Source: an uncultured Oscillospiraceae bacterium (GTDB lineage: Bacteria; Bacillota; Clostridia; Oscillospirales; Oscillospiraceae). From it: 17,663 nt of DNA. Below the pieces are notes generated by a model. That model had not been told where the DNA came from. It did no database searches and saw only the letters and a program-made list of their open reading frames with translations. The DNA is taken from contig CAAEDD010000165.1 in the NCBI GenBank assembly GCA_900754515.1, positions 1-17,663 on the forward strand, in the 5' to 3' direction. Shown here one piece after another: positions 7,363 to 14,080 of this stretch (position 1 is its first letter; each line of letters opens with the position of its first letter). A program made the position numbers and the translations under genes.

Positions 7363-8006
7363 TAGTCTATTGGCTTTTGCTGCTGCTCACTGCCTTTGTG
7401 GCCTATGTCTTCGGCAGTCTGGACACAATGGTCATAGCCTCCAATTTCTTCTTTCGCCATAATCTCCGGAAGCTTGGCACCGGCAACCGCTGGCTGTCCA
7501 ACTTCCGCCGTATCTTCGGTGTTCCCGGCTTTATAAAACTGGCCATAGCCGAAGTTATAAAGGACCTGCTGCCAATACTCATCGGCGGTATGCTGCTGGG
7601 AATAAAGGATCATGCCGACGTGGGCCGGGCCTTTGCCTGCTTCTGCCTTGTGCTGGGACGGCTGTATCCGGTGTTCTATGAATTCAGGGGCAGCCATGCA
7701 AGCCTGGCCCTGGTGGTGGGGGCCTTTGCGGTGAACACCTCTGCCGGGGGCGCCGCTCTGGTGGTGCTGGTGGCAGTTACCTGTCTCACTCGCTATCTGT
7801 CTCTGGCTACGGTAGCCGAGGCCATTGTCCTTATTATGGTTGCGGTGCTGATAATCGACGATGCCATGCTTATGCGCCTGCTTATCTTCTCTGCTGTGCT
7901 GGTGATTTTCAAGCATATTCCCGCTATGATACGTCTGATGCAGGGAAAGGAGTTCCGCTACAGCCTGGAGGAGGATATCACCTACAAGCTGGATGAGCGC
8001 TTTTGA
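7359..8006 (+). CDS. divergent PlsY-like glycerol-3-phosphate acyltransferase family membrane protein
   Basis: The 215-residue, very hydrophobic protein matches the layout of PlsY, which makes lysophosphatidic acid from acyl-phosphate and glycerol-3-phosphate. The family motifs are altered. Motif 1 is GTGNRWLSN at 40-48, recognisable as GSGNxGxTN. Motif 2, normally GHxxP...FKGGKG, reads GRLYP (100-104) and FRGSHAS. Motif 3, normally HxxNxxRLxxGxE, reads HIPAMIRLMQGKE at 186-198, keeping the His but losing the Asn. It may thus be a non-catalytic or re-purposed paralogue, or an enzyme with changed active-site chemistry. The ATG overlaps the der stop by 4 bases. The order der-plsY is common in Clostridia and supports descent from plsY. 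Family assignment is likely; activity is doubtful. Confidence 0.75.
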   Translation: MIVYWLLLLLTAFVAYVFGSLDTMVIASNFFFRHNLRKLGTGNRWLSNFRRIFGVPGFIKLAIAEVIKDLLPILIGGMLLGIKDHADVGRAFACFCLVLGRLYPVFYEFRGSHASLALVVGAFAVNTSAGGAALVVLVAVTCLTRYLSLATVAEAIVLIMVAVLIIDDAMLMRLLIFSAVLVIFKHIPAMIRLMQGKEFRYSLEEDITYKLDERF

Positions 8007-8022
8007 TTGAGGAAGTGTGAAT

Positions 8023-8505
8023 ATGAGTTTGAAGCTGGAGCTTGCGTATGAGCATAAAGAGAAAGTAGGGGAGCTGTTCAGAGAATATACCCGCATGCTG
8101 GTGGAGCTTGACCCGGAGTTTCAGAAGTCCCTGGATGAGCAGAACTACGATGAGGAGCTGGAGCACCTGGAGGATAAATACGGCCTGCCCGGAGGGCGGC
8201 TGTACCTGGCATGGTATGACGGCGAACTGGCCGGCTGCGTGGGCATGAAAAAGCTGGACGATAAAACCGGGGAACTCAAGCGCCTGTATGTACGCCCGGC
8301 CTTCCGTGGACAGCATCTGGGCCGGAAGCTGGTGGAGCGCATTATTGAGGATGCCCGGAGCCTGGGCTATAGCCGCCTTATGCTGGACACCATGCCGGAG
8401 CTTGTAAGCGCACGGCAGATGTACGAGAATATGGGCTTTCAGGTCACGAAGCGCTACAACAACAGCCCACTGGACACTACCATCTTTATGGAATACAGGC
8501 TGTGA
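8023..8505 (+). CDS. GNAT-family N-acetyltransferase
   Basis: A 160-residue GCN5-related acetyltransferase. The acetyl-CoA binding motif is visible as LKRLYVRPAFRGQHLG around residues 85-100, where RGQHLG is the RxxGxG/A variant with His in place of the first Gly. C-terminal motif B is also present (SARQMYENMGF at about 129-139, ending in MEYRL). The substrate cannot be told. I chose the ATG at 8023, with GAGGAAG (8009-8015) 7 bases upstream, over the GTG at 8017. It follows the PlsY-like gene by 16 bases and ends the rightward cluster, before the terminator at 8582-8619. Confidence 0.9.
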   Translation: MSLKLELAYEHKEKVGELFREYTRMLVELDPEFQKSLDEQNYDEELEHLEDKYGLPGGRLYLAWYDGELAGCVGMKKLDDKTGELKRLYVRPAFRGQHLGRKLVERIIEDARSLGYSRLMLDTMPELVSARQMYENMGFQVTKRYNNSPLDTTIFMEYRL

Positions 8506-8581
8506 AGATAATCAGCAGCAGGCGGTACTGAAGCTGGTGGAGACCATGGCCGGATAGAAATTATAGAGAATATAAGAATAT

Positions 8582-8619
8582 AAAAAACCGTGGAGGTTGA
8601 ATACCTCTACGGTTTTTTT
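8582..8619. terminator. bidirectional intrinsic terminator
   Basis: A 16-bp stem with one G-U pair (8582-8597 with 8603-8618) has a TGAAT-type loop, A6 at the left base and T7 at the right. It ends the der/GNAT cluster rightward and the exported-protein gene leftward. The preceding 8506-8581 holds no gene that I recognise. Confidence 0.85.
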
Positions 8620-8658
8620 GCGCCAGGGCTGAGGTGCCTTTCGGCCCGTTCCGGCTTT

Positions 8659-9207
8659 TTACGCTCTTGCCACATAGCCCTCTCCGTCGGAGTACATTAC
8701 AGGAGCCATGCCCGACACCAGCAGCACCATGTCCTCCACTGCCGTGTCGCTGCCGCAGCGGCTATACTGAGCCTTGAAGCTCAACTCCTGGCTGAGATAT
8801 CCCCACTCAGCCCAGGTAGGCAGCTGACCGGTGATGAACTGCTTCAGCTCATTGAGAAGCTCATCCTTTTGCGACACGCTGCCCAGATATACGCTGTTAA
8901 TGAATACCCCCTGATTCAGTTCCACCCCCGGCGTACCGTCCATAATTGCCGAGCTTATCTCGGCAGATTTCCCCTCAGCGGGGTGCAGGCTCAGCCGGTA
9001 GCTTTTGGAAAGCTCCGGCACGTTGGCCGGACCCTCCAGTATCTCCTCTGCTGCCGCACCGGCGGCGCTGCGCCCCCTGTCTACCGTAAAGGGGGAGTAC
9101 AGCCCCTCCAGTTCCTGTCCGCCCACTGTAACAGCACAGCACAGATGGAGATTTGCCGCCGCCATGAAACTGAGAGCCAAAGCCAGTAACAACAGTTTCC
9201 TCCACAT
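8659..9207 (-). CDS. small exported protein of unknown function
   Basis: The 182-residue protein begins with a clear signal-peptide-like segment (MWRKLLLLALALSFMAAA, hydrophobic core about 5-19), so it is probably exported or membrane-anchored. There is a Cys pair at 23-24 but no proper lipobox. The segment around residues 99-126 (GVFINSVYLGSVSQKDELL...) resembles the short 'G-x-x-V-x-G-x-V' module found ahead of G5 or M23 peptidase domains in clostridial wall enzymes, but no peptidase domain is present; this likeness is weak. I chose the ATG at 9207 because GGAGGTGG lies 8 bases upstream; the ATG at 9234 has none. It lies 77 bases after the stop of the SSB-like gene on the same strand. No function assigned. 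Confidence 0.75.
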   Translation of the reverse strand: MWRKLLLLALALSFMAAANLHLCCAVTVGGQELEGLYSPFTVDRGRSAAGAAAEEILEGPANVPELSKSYRLSLHPAEGKSAEISSAIMDGTPGVELNQGVFINSVYLGSVSQKDELLNELKQFITGQLPTWAEWGYLSQELSFKAQYSRCGSDTAVEDMVLLVSGMAPVMYSDGEGYVARA

Positions 9208-9284
9208 TTCAAAGACCACCTCCGAAGTTAACATAATACAAATTGAACCTCAGGTCAATGGCTTCGACAAAACTGGTGAAAAGC

Positions 9285-9914
9285 TTATAATATAAGAGTT
9301 TCTTCCTGAGTTACCGGCTCTATTTCAGTAACGGATACTTCAAAGGCGGTCTTTTCCACAGGGCCGTCCTCGGTGAGCTTTATGTAGTTGCGGCTTTGTA
9401 TGCGCCCCTGGAGCTGCAGCTGGGTGCCCACAGTCCACAGGGAGGCCTCTCTCGCCTTCAGACCCCAGCAGATGCATGGCAGGTAATCAGAGCGGCCGTA
9501 ATGGCGGTTTACTGCCAGCATCAGGTCGCAGATATCCCGGCCCATAGGAGTGGTGCGCAGGTTCGGTGCCTTGCACAGTGTGCCGGAGAGCTGAACCAGA
9601 TTCTCGTCCTCTCCGTCGCAGAAGCCAAGCTGCCGGGCCAGTACCGTTATAACCAGCTTTGCCCCCTGGCCGTGGCGGTTGTTGAAAGTGCGCAGCTGCC
9701 CTTCTACCCAGAGCTTGCTGCTGCTTTGCACTGCAAGCTCTGCCAGCTGTTCCTGGCGCACAACGATGTTGATGATATCTCTGTTGCCCGACAGCCGCTC
9801 TATCTCCAGAGGAAAGATATAAAACTGCTGGGCCCGGCTGGAATGGGAGTATACCGGGCTGCCGCACATGCTGCCGCAAAGCCGGGTGTAGTTGTTGTCG
9901 CATGTCATGTCCAT
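9285..9914 (-). CDS. single-stranded DNA-binding protein-like protein with two OB folds
   Basis: A 209-residue protein that I read as two OB-fold domains: about residues 5-98 and 105-199. The second shows SSB features: a short beta start (VQLSGTLCKAPNLRTTPMG), ICDLMLAVNR, CWG and GRIQSRNYIK. The first is more divergent (NNYTRLCGSMCGSP, FPLEIERLSG, LWVEGQLRTFNN). It differs from the usual SSB, which has one OB fold and an acidic C-terminal tail ending in DDDIPF; none is seen here (it ends in ETLIL). Similar tandem-OB proteins annotated SSB occur in Oscillospiraceae. The ATG at 9914 is preferred over 9908: AAGGA lies about 10 bases upstream. The open frame runs on upstream to 10724 antisense to deoC, but that part is not coding. 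The gene is divergent from deoC. Confidence 0.8.
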   Translation of the reverse strand: MDMTCDNNYTRLCGSMCGSPVYSHSSRAQQFYIFPLEIERLSGNRDIINIVVRQEQLAELAVQSSSKLWVEGQLRTFNNRHGQGAKLVITVLARQLGFCDGEDENLVQLSGTLCKAPNLRTTPMGRDICDLMLAVNRHYGRSDYLPCICWGLKAREASLWTVGTQLQLQGRIQSRNYIKLTEDGPVEKTAFEVSVTEIEPVTQEETLIL

Positions 9915-9966
9915 GGTCTGTGCCGTCCTTTTCGTTGAGATACTAGAACATATTCCCGGAGCGCTC

Positions 9967-9994
9967 TTGAATATGACAGGGAAAATGTTATAAT
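9967..9994 (+). promoter_or_regulatory. sigma-A-type promoter for deoC
   Basis: TTGAAT (9967-9972), a 16-base spacer and TATAAT (9989-9994). Transcription should start near 10001, about 20 bases before the deoC ATG. Confidence 0.7.
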
Positions 9995-10022
9995 AAAGGC
10001 ATCTTTGAAAAGGAGACAGGAC

Positions 10023-10706
10023 ATGGACATAAAAGAAATTCTGGAAAAATGCGACCATACCCTGCTGAGGGTGGACTGCACCAGCGAGGAGATAAAGAAG
10101 CTCTGCGACCAGGCCATAAAATATAACTGTGCCAGCGTGTGCATCCCCCCCTGCCATGTGGCCGGAGCAAGGCGCTATGTGGGGAACAAGCTGAAGATAT
10201 GCACGGTTATAGGTTTTCCCAACGGATACATGACCACCGCGGCCAAGGCCTTTGAGGCTGCCGATGCCATTGCCAACGGCGCCGACGAGATAGACATGGT
10301 CATCAATATATCCATGGTCAAGGACGGCTGCTGGGTGGATGTGGCAAACGATGTGCGCGCCGTGAGGGAAGCCACCCGGGGCAAGATACTGAAAGTTATC
10401 ATAGAGTGCTGCCTGCTCACTGACGACGAGAAGGTACATATGTGCAAGATAGTTTCCGACTGCGGCGCCGACTATATCAAGACTTCTACCGGCTTCAGCA
10501 CCGGAGGCGCCACACGGGAGGATGTAAAGCTCCTGAGGGAGCACTGCCCTGAAACCGTGAAGGTTAAGGCAGCCGGGGGAATATCCAGCCTCCAGGATGC
10601 CATGGACTTTATAGAACTGGGGGCGGAGCGTCTGGGCACCAGCCGTATCGTTAAACTGGCCATGGAGCTTGAAAACGAGGAAGGCGCTCCCAACGAGAGC
10701 TACTGA
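10023..10706 (+). CDS. deoC: deoxyribose-phosphate aldolase
   Basis: DERA converts 2-deoxyribose 5-phosphate to glyceraldehyde 3-phosphate and acetaldehyde, in deoxynucleoside breakdown. This 227-residue copy has the catalytic residues: D91 in EIDMVIN, the Schiff-base Lys K153 in YIKTSTGF, and K182 in VKAAGG. The length is usual for the shorter bacterial form. It has 13 cysteines, high for DERA. I chose the ATG at 10023, with AAGGAG (10010-10015) 7 bases upstream; an in-frame TTG at 10005 precedes that site. It has its own promoter and appears monocistronic. No other deo genes are nearby, which suggests a scavenging role on its own or a distant operon. Confidence 0.95.
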   Translation: MDIKEILEKCDHTLLRVDCTSEEIKKLCDQAIKYNCASVCIPPCHVAGARRYVGNKLKICTVIGFPNGYMTTAAKAFEAADAIANGADEIDMVINISMVKDGCWVDVANDVRAVREATRGKILKVIIECCLLTDDEKVHMCKIVSDCGADYIKTSTGFSTGGATREDVKLLREHCPETVKVKAAGGISSLQDAMDFIELGAERLGTSRIVKLAMELENEEGAPNESY

Positions 10707-10757
10707 AAAGCGAAGCGTTACCATGTATGCCGCCGGAACTATTCGACAGCCTGGACG

Positions 10758-11132
10758 CTAGAGCAGCATTTGCAGTATCTGTCTGAGCCTGGCGCACAGC
10801 CACAGACCGGGCAGGGAAAGAGCAAGCCACAGCAGCAAAAACTGAGGGCATATCTGCCCGAGTATATTGCAGGGCATGGCGGAGTAGTCCCATACATGCC
10901 AGTGGAGACGGAGATTTACCAGACAGCCTGTAAAGAATTCTACCGTCGTTATGGCGGCAGCACTGAGAATGCACTTTCGCCAGAGAGGCATGATGCCCAT
11001 AGATATCAGATACATCAGACTGAAGCAGGCCCCGCCGCAAAGCAACATGGTCCAGTGGGTCCAGCCCCGCCAGCCTAATTCCAGCAGACCGTAGAGGGCC
11101 GCTCCCGTGATATATACGAGGATATATTCCAT
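10758..11132 (-). CDS. small membrane protein, putative ABC transporter permease-like (PF06541)
   Basis: This 124-residue protein has three or four hydrophobic segments (about 3-20, 26-47, 53-72 and 95-115) and the conserved block TTVEFFTG (62-69), then HVWDYSAMPCNILGQICPQF (about 79-98). That signature matches the PF06541 family, labelled 'ABC_trans_CmpB', whose function is unknown. The start at 11132 has a GGAG site 9 bases upstream; the ATG at 11156 does not. It converges on deoC with a 51-base gap and no obvious terminator between them. No ABC ATPase neighbours it, so the ABC link remains only a family name. Confidence 0.8.
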   Translation of the reverse strand: MEYILVYITGAALYGLLELGWRGWTHWTMLLCGGACFSLMYLISMGIMPLWRKCILSAAAITTVEFFTGCLVNLRLHWHVWDYSAMPCNILGQICPQFLLLWLALSLPGLWLCARLRQILQMLL

Positions 11133-11214
11133 ATTCTTCAACTCCCATATTAGCATCTGCTTTTGGAGGCATTATCATACGACACCGGACATAGAATAAA
11201 ATTGGAAAAAAGCC

Positions 11215-11243
11215 TTGACAAAAAAGCAGAAAGCTGGTATATT
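11215..11243 (+). promoter_or_regulatory. sigma-A promoter of infC-rpmI-rplT
   Basis: TTGACA (11215-11220), exactly 17 bases, then TATATT (11238-11243). Transcription should start near 11250, giving a leader of about 150 bases. Confidence 0.85.
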
Positions 11244-11249
11244 ATCAGC

Positions 11250-11398
11250 GCTAAAACAAAGAAGGCTCGGCATCCGCCGTCCTCACCCAGGGGCTAAAGC
11301 CCGCTGTGGTCAATAGAGCACCGGCTCAAAATGGGCTTGCTGTGTTTTTTACGTGCGGATGTCATCATCCGCACTTTTATTTTCCGGAGGTGTTAACA
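11250..11398 (+). promoter_or_regulatory. structured infC leader, probable L20-type autoregulatory leader
   Basis: The leader lies between the promoter and infC. CATCCGC at 11271-11277 can pair with GCGGATG at 11355-11361, the same strand that forms the terminator stem with the second CATCCGC at 11366-11372; the two pairings exclude one another. In between lie GGGC/GCCC (11291-11302), GAGC/GCTC (11316-11327) and AAGCCC (11297-11302) versus GGGCTT (11333-11338), which are also mutually exclusive. This layout fits the Rfam L20-leader type, in which ribosomal protein L20 causes premature termination. I infer regulation by L20; it is not shown directly. Confidence 0.65.
11353..11383 (+). terminator. 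leader attenuator hairpin before infC
   Basis: GTGCGGATG (11353-11361) and CATCCGCAC (11366-11374) flank a TCAT loop and are followed by TTTTATTTT. It lies upstream of the infC ribosome site, so it would stop transcription before the operon unless the competing upstream CATCCGC pairs. Confidence 0.8.
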
Positions 11399-11974
11399 AT
11401 AGCAAACGCTGTTCATCAAATCAACGAGGAGATACTTGACAAGGAAGTCCGCCTGATAGGAGATCAGGGCGAACAGCTTGGTATCATGTCCGCTCAGGAG
11501 GCGCTGATAATTGCCACCGAGCGCGAGTTGGATCTGGTCAAGATAGCTCCCGGTTCCAATCCCCCCGTCTGCAAGATCATGGACTACGGCAAGTTCCGCT
11601 TTGAGCAGACCAAGAAGGAAAAGGAAGCAAAGAAGAATCAGCGGGTAATAGAGATCAAAGAGATCCGGATGTCACCGGGTATCGGCGAGAACGACTTTAA
11701 CACCAAGCTGAAAAATGGTCAGAAGTTCCTGAGCGACGGCGACAGGGTCAAGGTTTCCGTGCGCTTCAGAGGCAGAGAAATGGCTCACACCGAAATAGGC
11801 GAGCAGCTGCTGAAGGACTTCGCGGCCAAGTGTGCGGATATTGCCACTTTGGATAAAAATCCTAAGCTGGAGGGCAGGAATATGTCTATGTTCCTTTCCC
11901 CCAAACCTCAGACCCCGGCCAAGAAGCCGGCCAAGCCCAAGACCCCCAAGCCTGTGGAGTCTAAGGACGAATAA
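11399..11974 (+). CDS. infC: translation initiation factor IF-3, apparent AUA start
   Basis: IF-3 binds the 30S subunit and checks start-codon/initiator-tRNA pairing. The N domain begins INEEILDKEVRLIG, the linker is MDYGKFRFEQTKKEKEAKKNQ, and the C domain has EIRMSPGIGENDFNTKLKNGQKFLSDGDRVKVSVRF. A Lys/Pro/Ala-rich tail (about the last 25 residues) extends the usual length. No ATG is available near the family start. GGAGG (11386-11390) is followed 8 bases later by ATA at 11399, which begins the expected N-terminus IANAVHQINEE; it is probably the start (191 aa). GTG at 11390 overlaps the ribosome site, and GTG at 11306 lies within the leader before the terminator hairpin. infC genes use rare starts such as AUU in other bacteria, which lets IF-3 control its own translation. 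Confidence 0.93.
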   Translation: MANAVHQINEEILDKEVRLIGDQGEQLGIMSAQEALIIATERELDLVKIAPGSNPPVCKIMDYGKFRFEQTKKEKEAKKNQRVIEIKEIRMSPGIGENDFNTKLKNGQKFLSDGDRVKVSVRFRGREMAHTEIGEQLLKDFAAKCADIATLDKNPKLEGRNMSMFLSPKPQTPAKKPAKPKTPKPVESKDE

Positions 11975-12028
11975 ACGCCAGCAGCAGGCAGCCCTGCCTG
12001 TCAAGGAGATACGGAAGGAGAAATTATC

Positions 12029-12226
12029 ATGCCCAAACTGAAAACCCATAGCGGTGCCAAGAAGAGATTCAGCCTCACCAAGTCCGGCAAGGTAAAGCGC
12101 GCACACGCTTTTAAGAGCCATATCCTCACCAAGAAGGACACCAAGCGCTGCCGCCGTCTGCGTTCCGAGGCTTATGCCGATGCGACCAACGAGGCAACCA
12201 TTAAGAAAATGATCCCTTACAAATAA
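12029..12226 (+). CDS. rpmI: 50S ribosomal protein L35
   Basis: The 65-residue basic protein is a standard L35 (bL35): it begins MPKLKTHSGAKKRF and ends IKKMIPYK. It binds 23S rRNA. GGAGAA stands about 8 bases before its ATG. It lies 54 bases after infC, with a small hairpin (CAGGCA/TGCCTG, 11985-12000) in the gap, and 29 bases before rplT. Confidence 0.97.
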   Translation: MPKLKTHSGAKKRFSLTKSGKVKRAHAFKSHILTKKDTKRCRRLRSEAYADATNEATIKKMIPYK

Positions 12227-12255
12227 GGGCAGACGCTATATAGGAGGATAATCAA

Positions 12256-12609
12256 ATGGCAAGAGTTAAAGGCGCAATGATGACTCGCAAGCACAGAAGC
12301 AAAGTTCTGGGGCTTGCTAAGGGATACTGGGGCAACAAGTCCCGTCACTATAAGATGGCTAATGAGCAGCTGATGAAGTCCGGCCGCTATGCTTACGTAG
12401 GACGTAAGCAGAAGAAGCGCGACTTCCGCAAGCTGTGGATCACCCGTATCAGCGCAGGCTGCAAGATGAACGGCATGAACTACTCTACCTTCATGCACGG
12501 CCTGAAGCTCGCCGGTGTGGATATGAACCGTAAGATGCTCTCCGAGATGGCCATACACGATCCCGCCGCCTTCACCGCCCTTTGCGACATGGCAAAGAAC
12601 GCAAAGTAA
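12256..12609 (+). CDS. rplT: 50S ribosomal protein L20
   Basis: A full-length L20 (bL20) of 117 residues, starting MARVKGAMMTRKHRSKVLGLAKGYWG, with the usual basic N-terminal extension and globular C-terminal domain. It is an early assembly protein of the 50S subunit and, in relatives, represses its own operon by binding the infC leader. AGGAGG (12242-12247) precedes the ATG. It is the last gene of the operon; a strong terminator follows. Confidence 0.97.
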   Translation: MARVKGAMMTRKHRSKVLGLAKGYWGNKSRHYKMANEQLMKSGRYAYVGRKQKKRDFRKLWITRISAGCKMNGMNYSTFMHGLKLAGVDMNRKMLSEMAIHDPAAFTALCDMAKNAK

Positions 12610-12632
12610 AATAAAGCATATAAGGCAGAAAA

Positions 12633-12672
12633 AAACAGCCCGGGAAACGCTTTAGCCGTTCCCGGGCTGTTT
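12633..12672. terminator. intrinsic terminator after rplT
   Basis: AAACAGCCCGGGAA (12633-12646) pairs with TTCCCGGGCTGTTT (12659-12672), with further CG/CG pairs next to the loop and one bulged A. The stem is flanked by A and T runs and can act in both directions. Confidence 0.85.
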
Positions 12673-12758
12673 ATAGGTTTGTACAGCGTTGAGCAATGAA
12701 CAAGGCGGAGCTATGAAAAGCTTTGTAAGAAACAAATGCACAAAAAGGGAGGACAGAC

Positions 12759-13715
12759 GTGAAAAAGGTGCTGATACTGATGGAACTCAGTTCCGGACAG
12801 AGAAAAAAGCTGGAGGCTGCCGGGGCGGGCAGTGCGCTCACATTCAGCAGTCCGGACCGGGTTTCTGAGGAGGATATACAGGAAGCAAATGTTATTATAG
12901 GCCTGCCGAAGGCAGACATGATACAGGCCTCGGAAAATCTCGAACTTCTACAGCTGGAGTCGGCGGGGGCGGACGCTTACACGGCGCCTGGGGTACTTAA
13001 TGAAAAGACCGCGCTTACCAATGCCACCGGGGCATACAGCCAGGCTGTGGCAGAGCACGCCCTGGCTCTGACCATAATGTTGCAGAAAAAACTGCACCTG
13101 TACAGGGACGGGCAGAGAGCCGCCCGCTGGCAGGACAGAGGCTGCGTCAGTTCTCTTCGGGGAGGCACTGTTGCCGTGGTTGGCCTTGGGGATATTGGAG
13201 GATACTACGCAAGGCTTGTTAAATATATGGGGGCTTATGTCATAGGGGTAAAGCGGCGGCCATCAGCCCTCCCTGAATATGTGGATGAGCTGATGCTGAC
13301 GGAGCAGCTGAATGAAGTCCTGCCCAGAGCCGATGTAGTAATGTCTGTGCTGCCAAATACTCCAGCTACAAGATACATATATACCGACGAGAGTTTCCGT
13401 CTGATGAAGGACAGCGCCATATTTATAAACTGCGGCAGGGGGAACGCTGTGTCCGCCCAAACTCTGTACAGGGCTTTGACCGAGGGGCAGATAGCCGCTG
13501 CCGGGATAGACGTGGCGGAGACAGAGCCACTGCCGGAGAACAGTCCGCTCTGGGGCCTGGAAAATCTTATGATAACTCCCCATATCTCCGGGAGTCATCA
13601 TTTGCCGGAGACTGTGGACCGAATAGTGGATATCTGTGCCGGAAATCTCCATGCTTTTTTGAACGGAGGAAAACTTAAAAACGTGGTGGATCTCAGTACG
13701 GGATACAAAACCTGA
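12759..13715 (+). CDS. D-2-hydroxyacid dehydrogenase family protein
   Basis: An NAD(P)-dependent oxidoreductase that interconverts 2-oxoacids and D-2-hydroxyacids; the substrate is not evident. The 318 residues contain a dinucleotide-binding motif GLGDIG (142-147) and the catalytic set R227 (NCGRGNAV), E256 (DVAETEPLP) and H275 (TPHISGS). The length fits the family. The GTG start at 12759 has AAGGGAGG (12745-12752) six bases upstream. It is alone, between the L20 terminator and the gene-free stretch, with no partner to reveal its pathway. Confidence 0.92.
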   Translation: MKKVLILMELSSGQRKKLEAAGAGSALTFSSPDRVSEEDIQEANVIIGLPKADMIQASENLELLQLESAGADAYTAPGVLNEKTALTNATGAYSQAVAEHALALTIMLQKKLHLYRDGQRAARWQDRGCVSSLRGGTVAVVGLGDIGGYYARLVKYMGAYVIGVKRRPSALPEYVDELMLTEQLNEVLPRADVVMSVLPNTPATRYIYTDESFRLMKDSAIFINCGRGNAVSAQTLYRALTEGQIAAAGIDVAETEPLPENSPLWGLENLMITPHISGSHHLPETVDRIVDICAGNLHAFLNGGKLKNVVDLSTGYKT

Positions 13716-14006
13716 TTCTTTGTGTCCAACAGTCTAAGTTATGCGCTGCACTTCAGGCGTCATGGCTTCAGCCGGTTCAAAAAGATCAAGTCACTCCCGG
13801 GCCTTAACAGGCTTTGATAACAAAAGACGGGGCCGGGACTGGACTGATAATATGTATAATAAAGAGCTTCAGCTGGAATAGCCAAAGGCAGAAAAGCCGT
13901 GCCCTGTGGTAAAATAGCCTGTCGGAATAAAGCCCCTGTTATCAAGAGTTTTTGAGCTCGGCAGCATCTTGCAATCGGGTAAAATACCGGGCGCAGAAGT
14001 GGAATT
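13716..14006. other. gene-free intergenic stretch
   Basis: About 290 bases without a convincing reading frame, promoter or ribosome site. The only structure I noted is an inverted repeat: TTGATAACA (13814-13822) with GGGGC (13829-13833) against GCCCCTGTTATCAA (13932-13945), which would enclose about 100 bases. It might be remains of a lost gene or a non-coding RNA, but nothing supports either strongly. Confidence 0.4.
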
Positions 14007-14047
14007 AAAAATCCCCGACTTACCATTAGGTAAGCCGGGGATTTTTT
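14007..14047. terminator. bidirectional intrinsic terminator
   Basis: An 18-bp stem with one mismatch (14007-14024 with 14029-14046), a loop ATTA, A5 at the left and T6 at the right. It lies between the convergent dehydrogenase gene and the opp operon, and serves both. Confidence 0.9.
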
Positions 14048-14080
14048 GCTTAGGGAGTTTTGAAACAGGGCAGATGCTTA

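Noticed and set aside
9285..10724. Uninterrupted 479-codon minus-strand frame covering the SSB-like gene and all of deoC
   Set aside because: The part above 9914 is antisense to a clearly functional deoC, has no protein-like pattern I recognise and a proper start with ribosome site exists at 9914.
10707..10757. Terminator between deoC and the convergent membrane protein gene
   Set aside because: I found no stem with a U tract in the 51-base gap; transcripts may overlap.
11306..11398. GTG at 11306 as start of infC, giving a 31-residue N-terminal extension
   Set aside because: The extension would translate the leader and terminator hairpin, has no ribosome site, and does not match the IF-3 family N-terminus.
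13760..14026. 88-codon minus-strand frame in the gap before the opp operon
   Set aside because: It starts inside the terminator stem (14007-14047), has no ribosome site and no recognisable composition.
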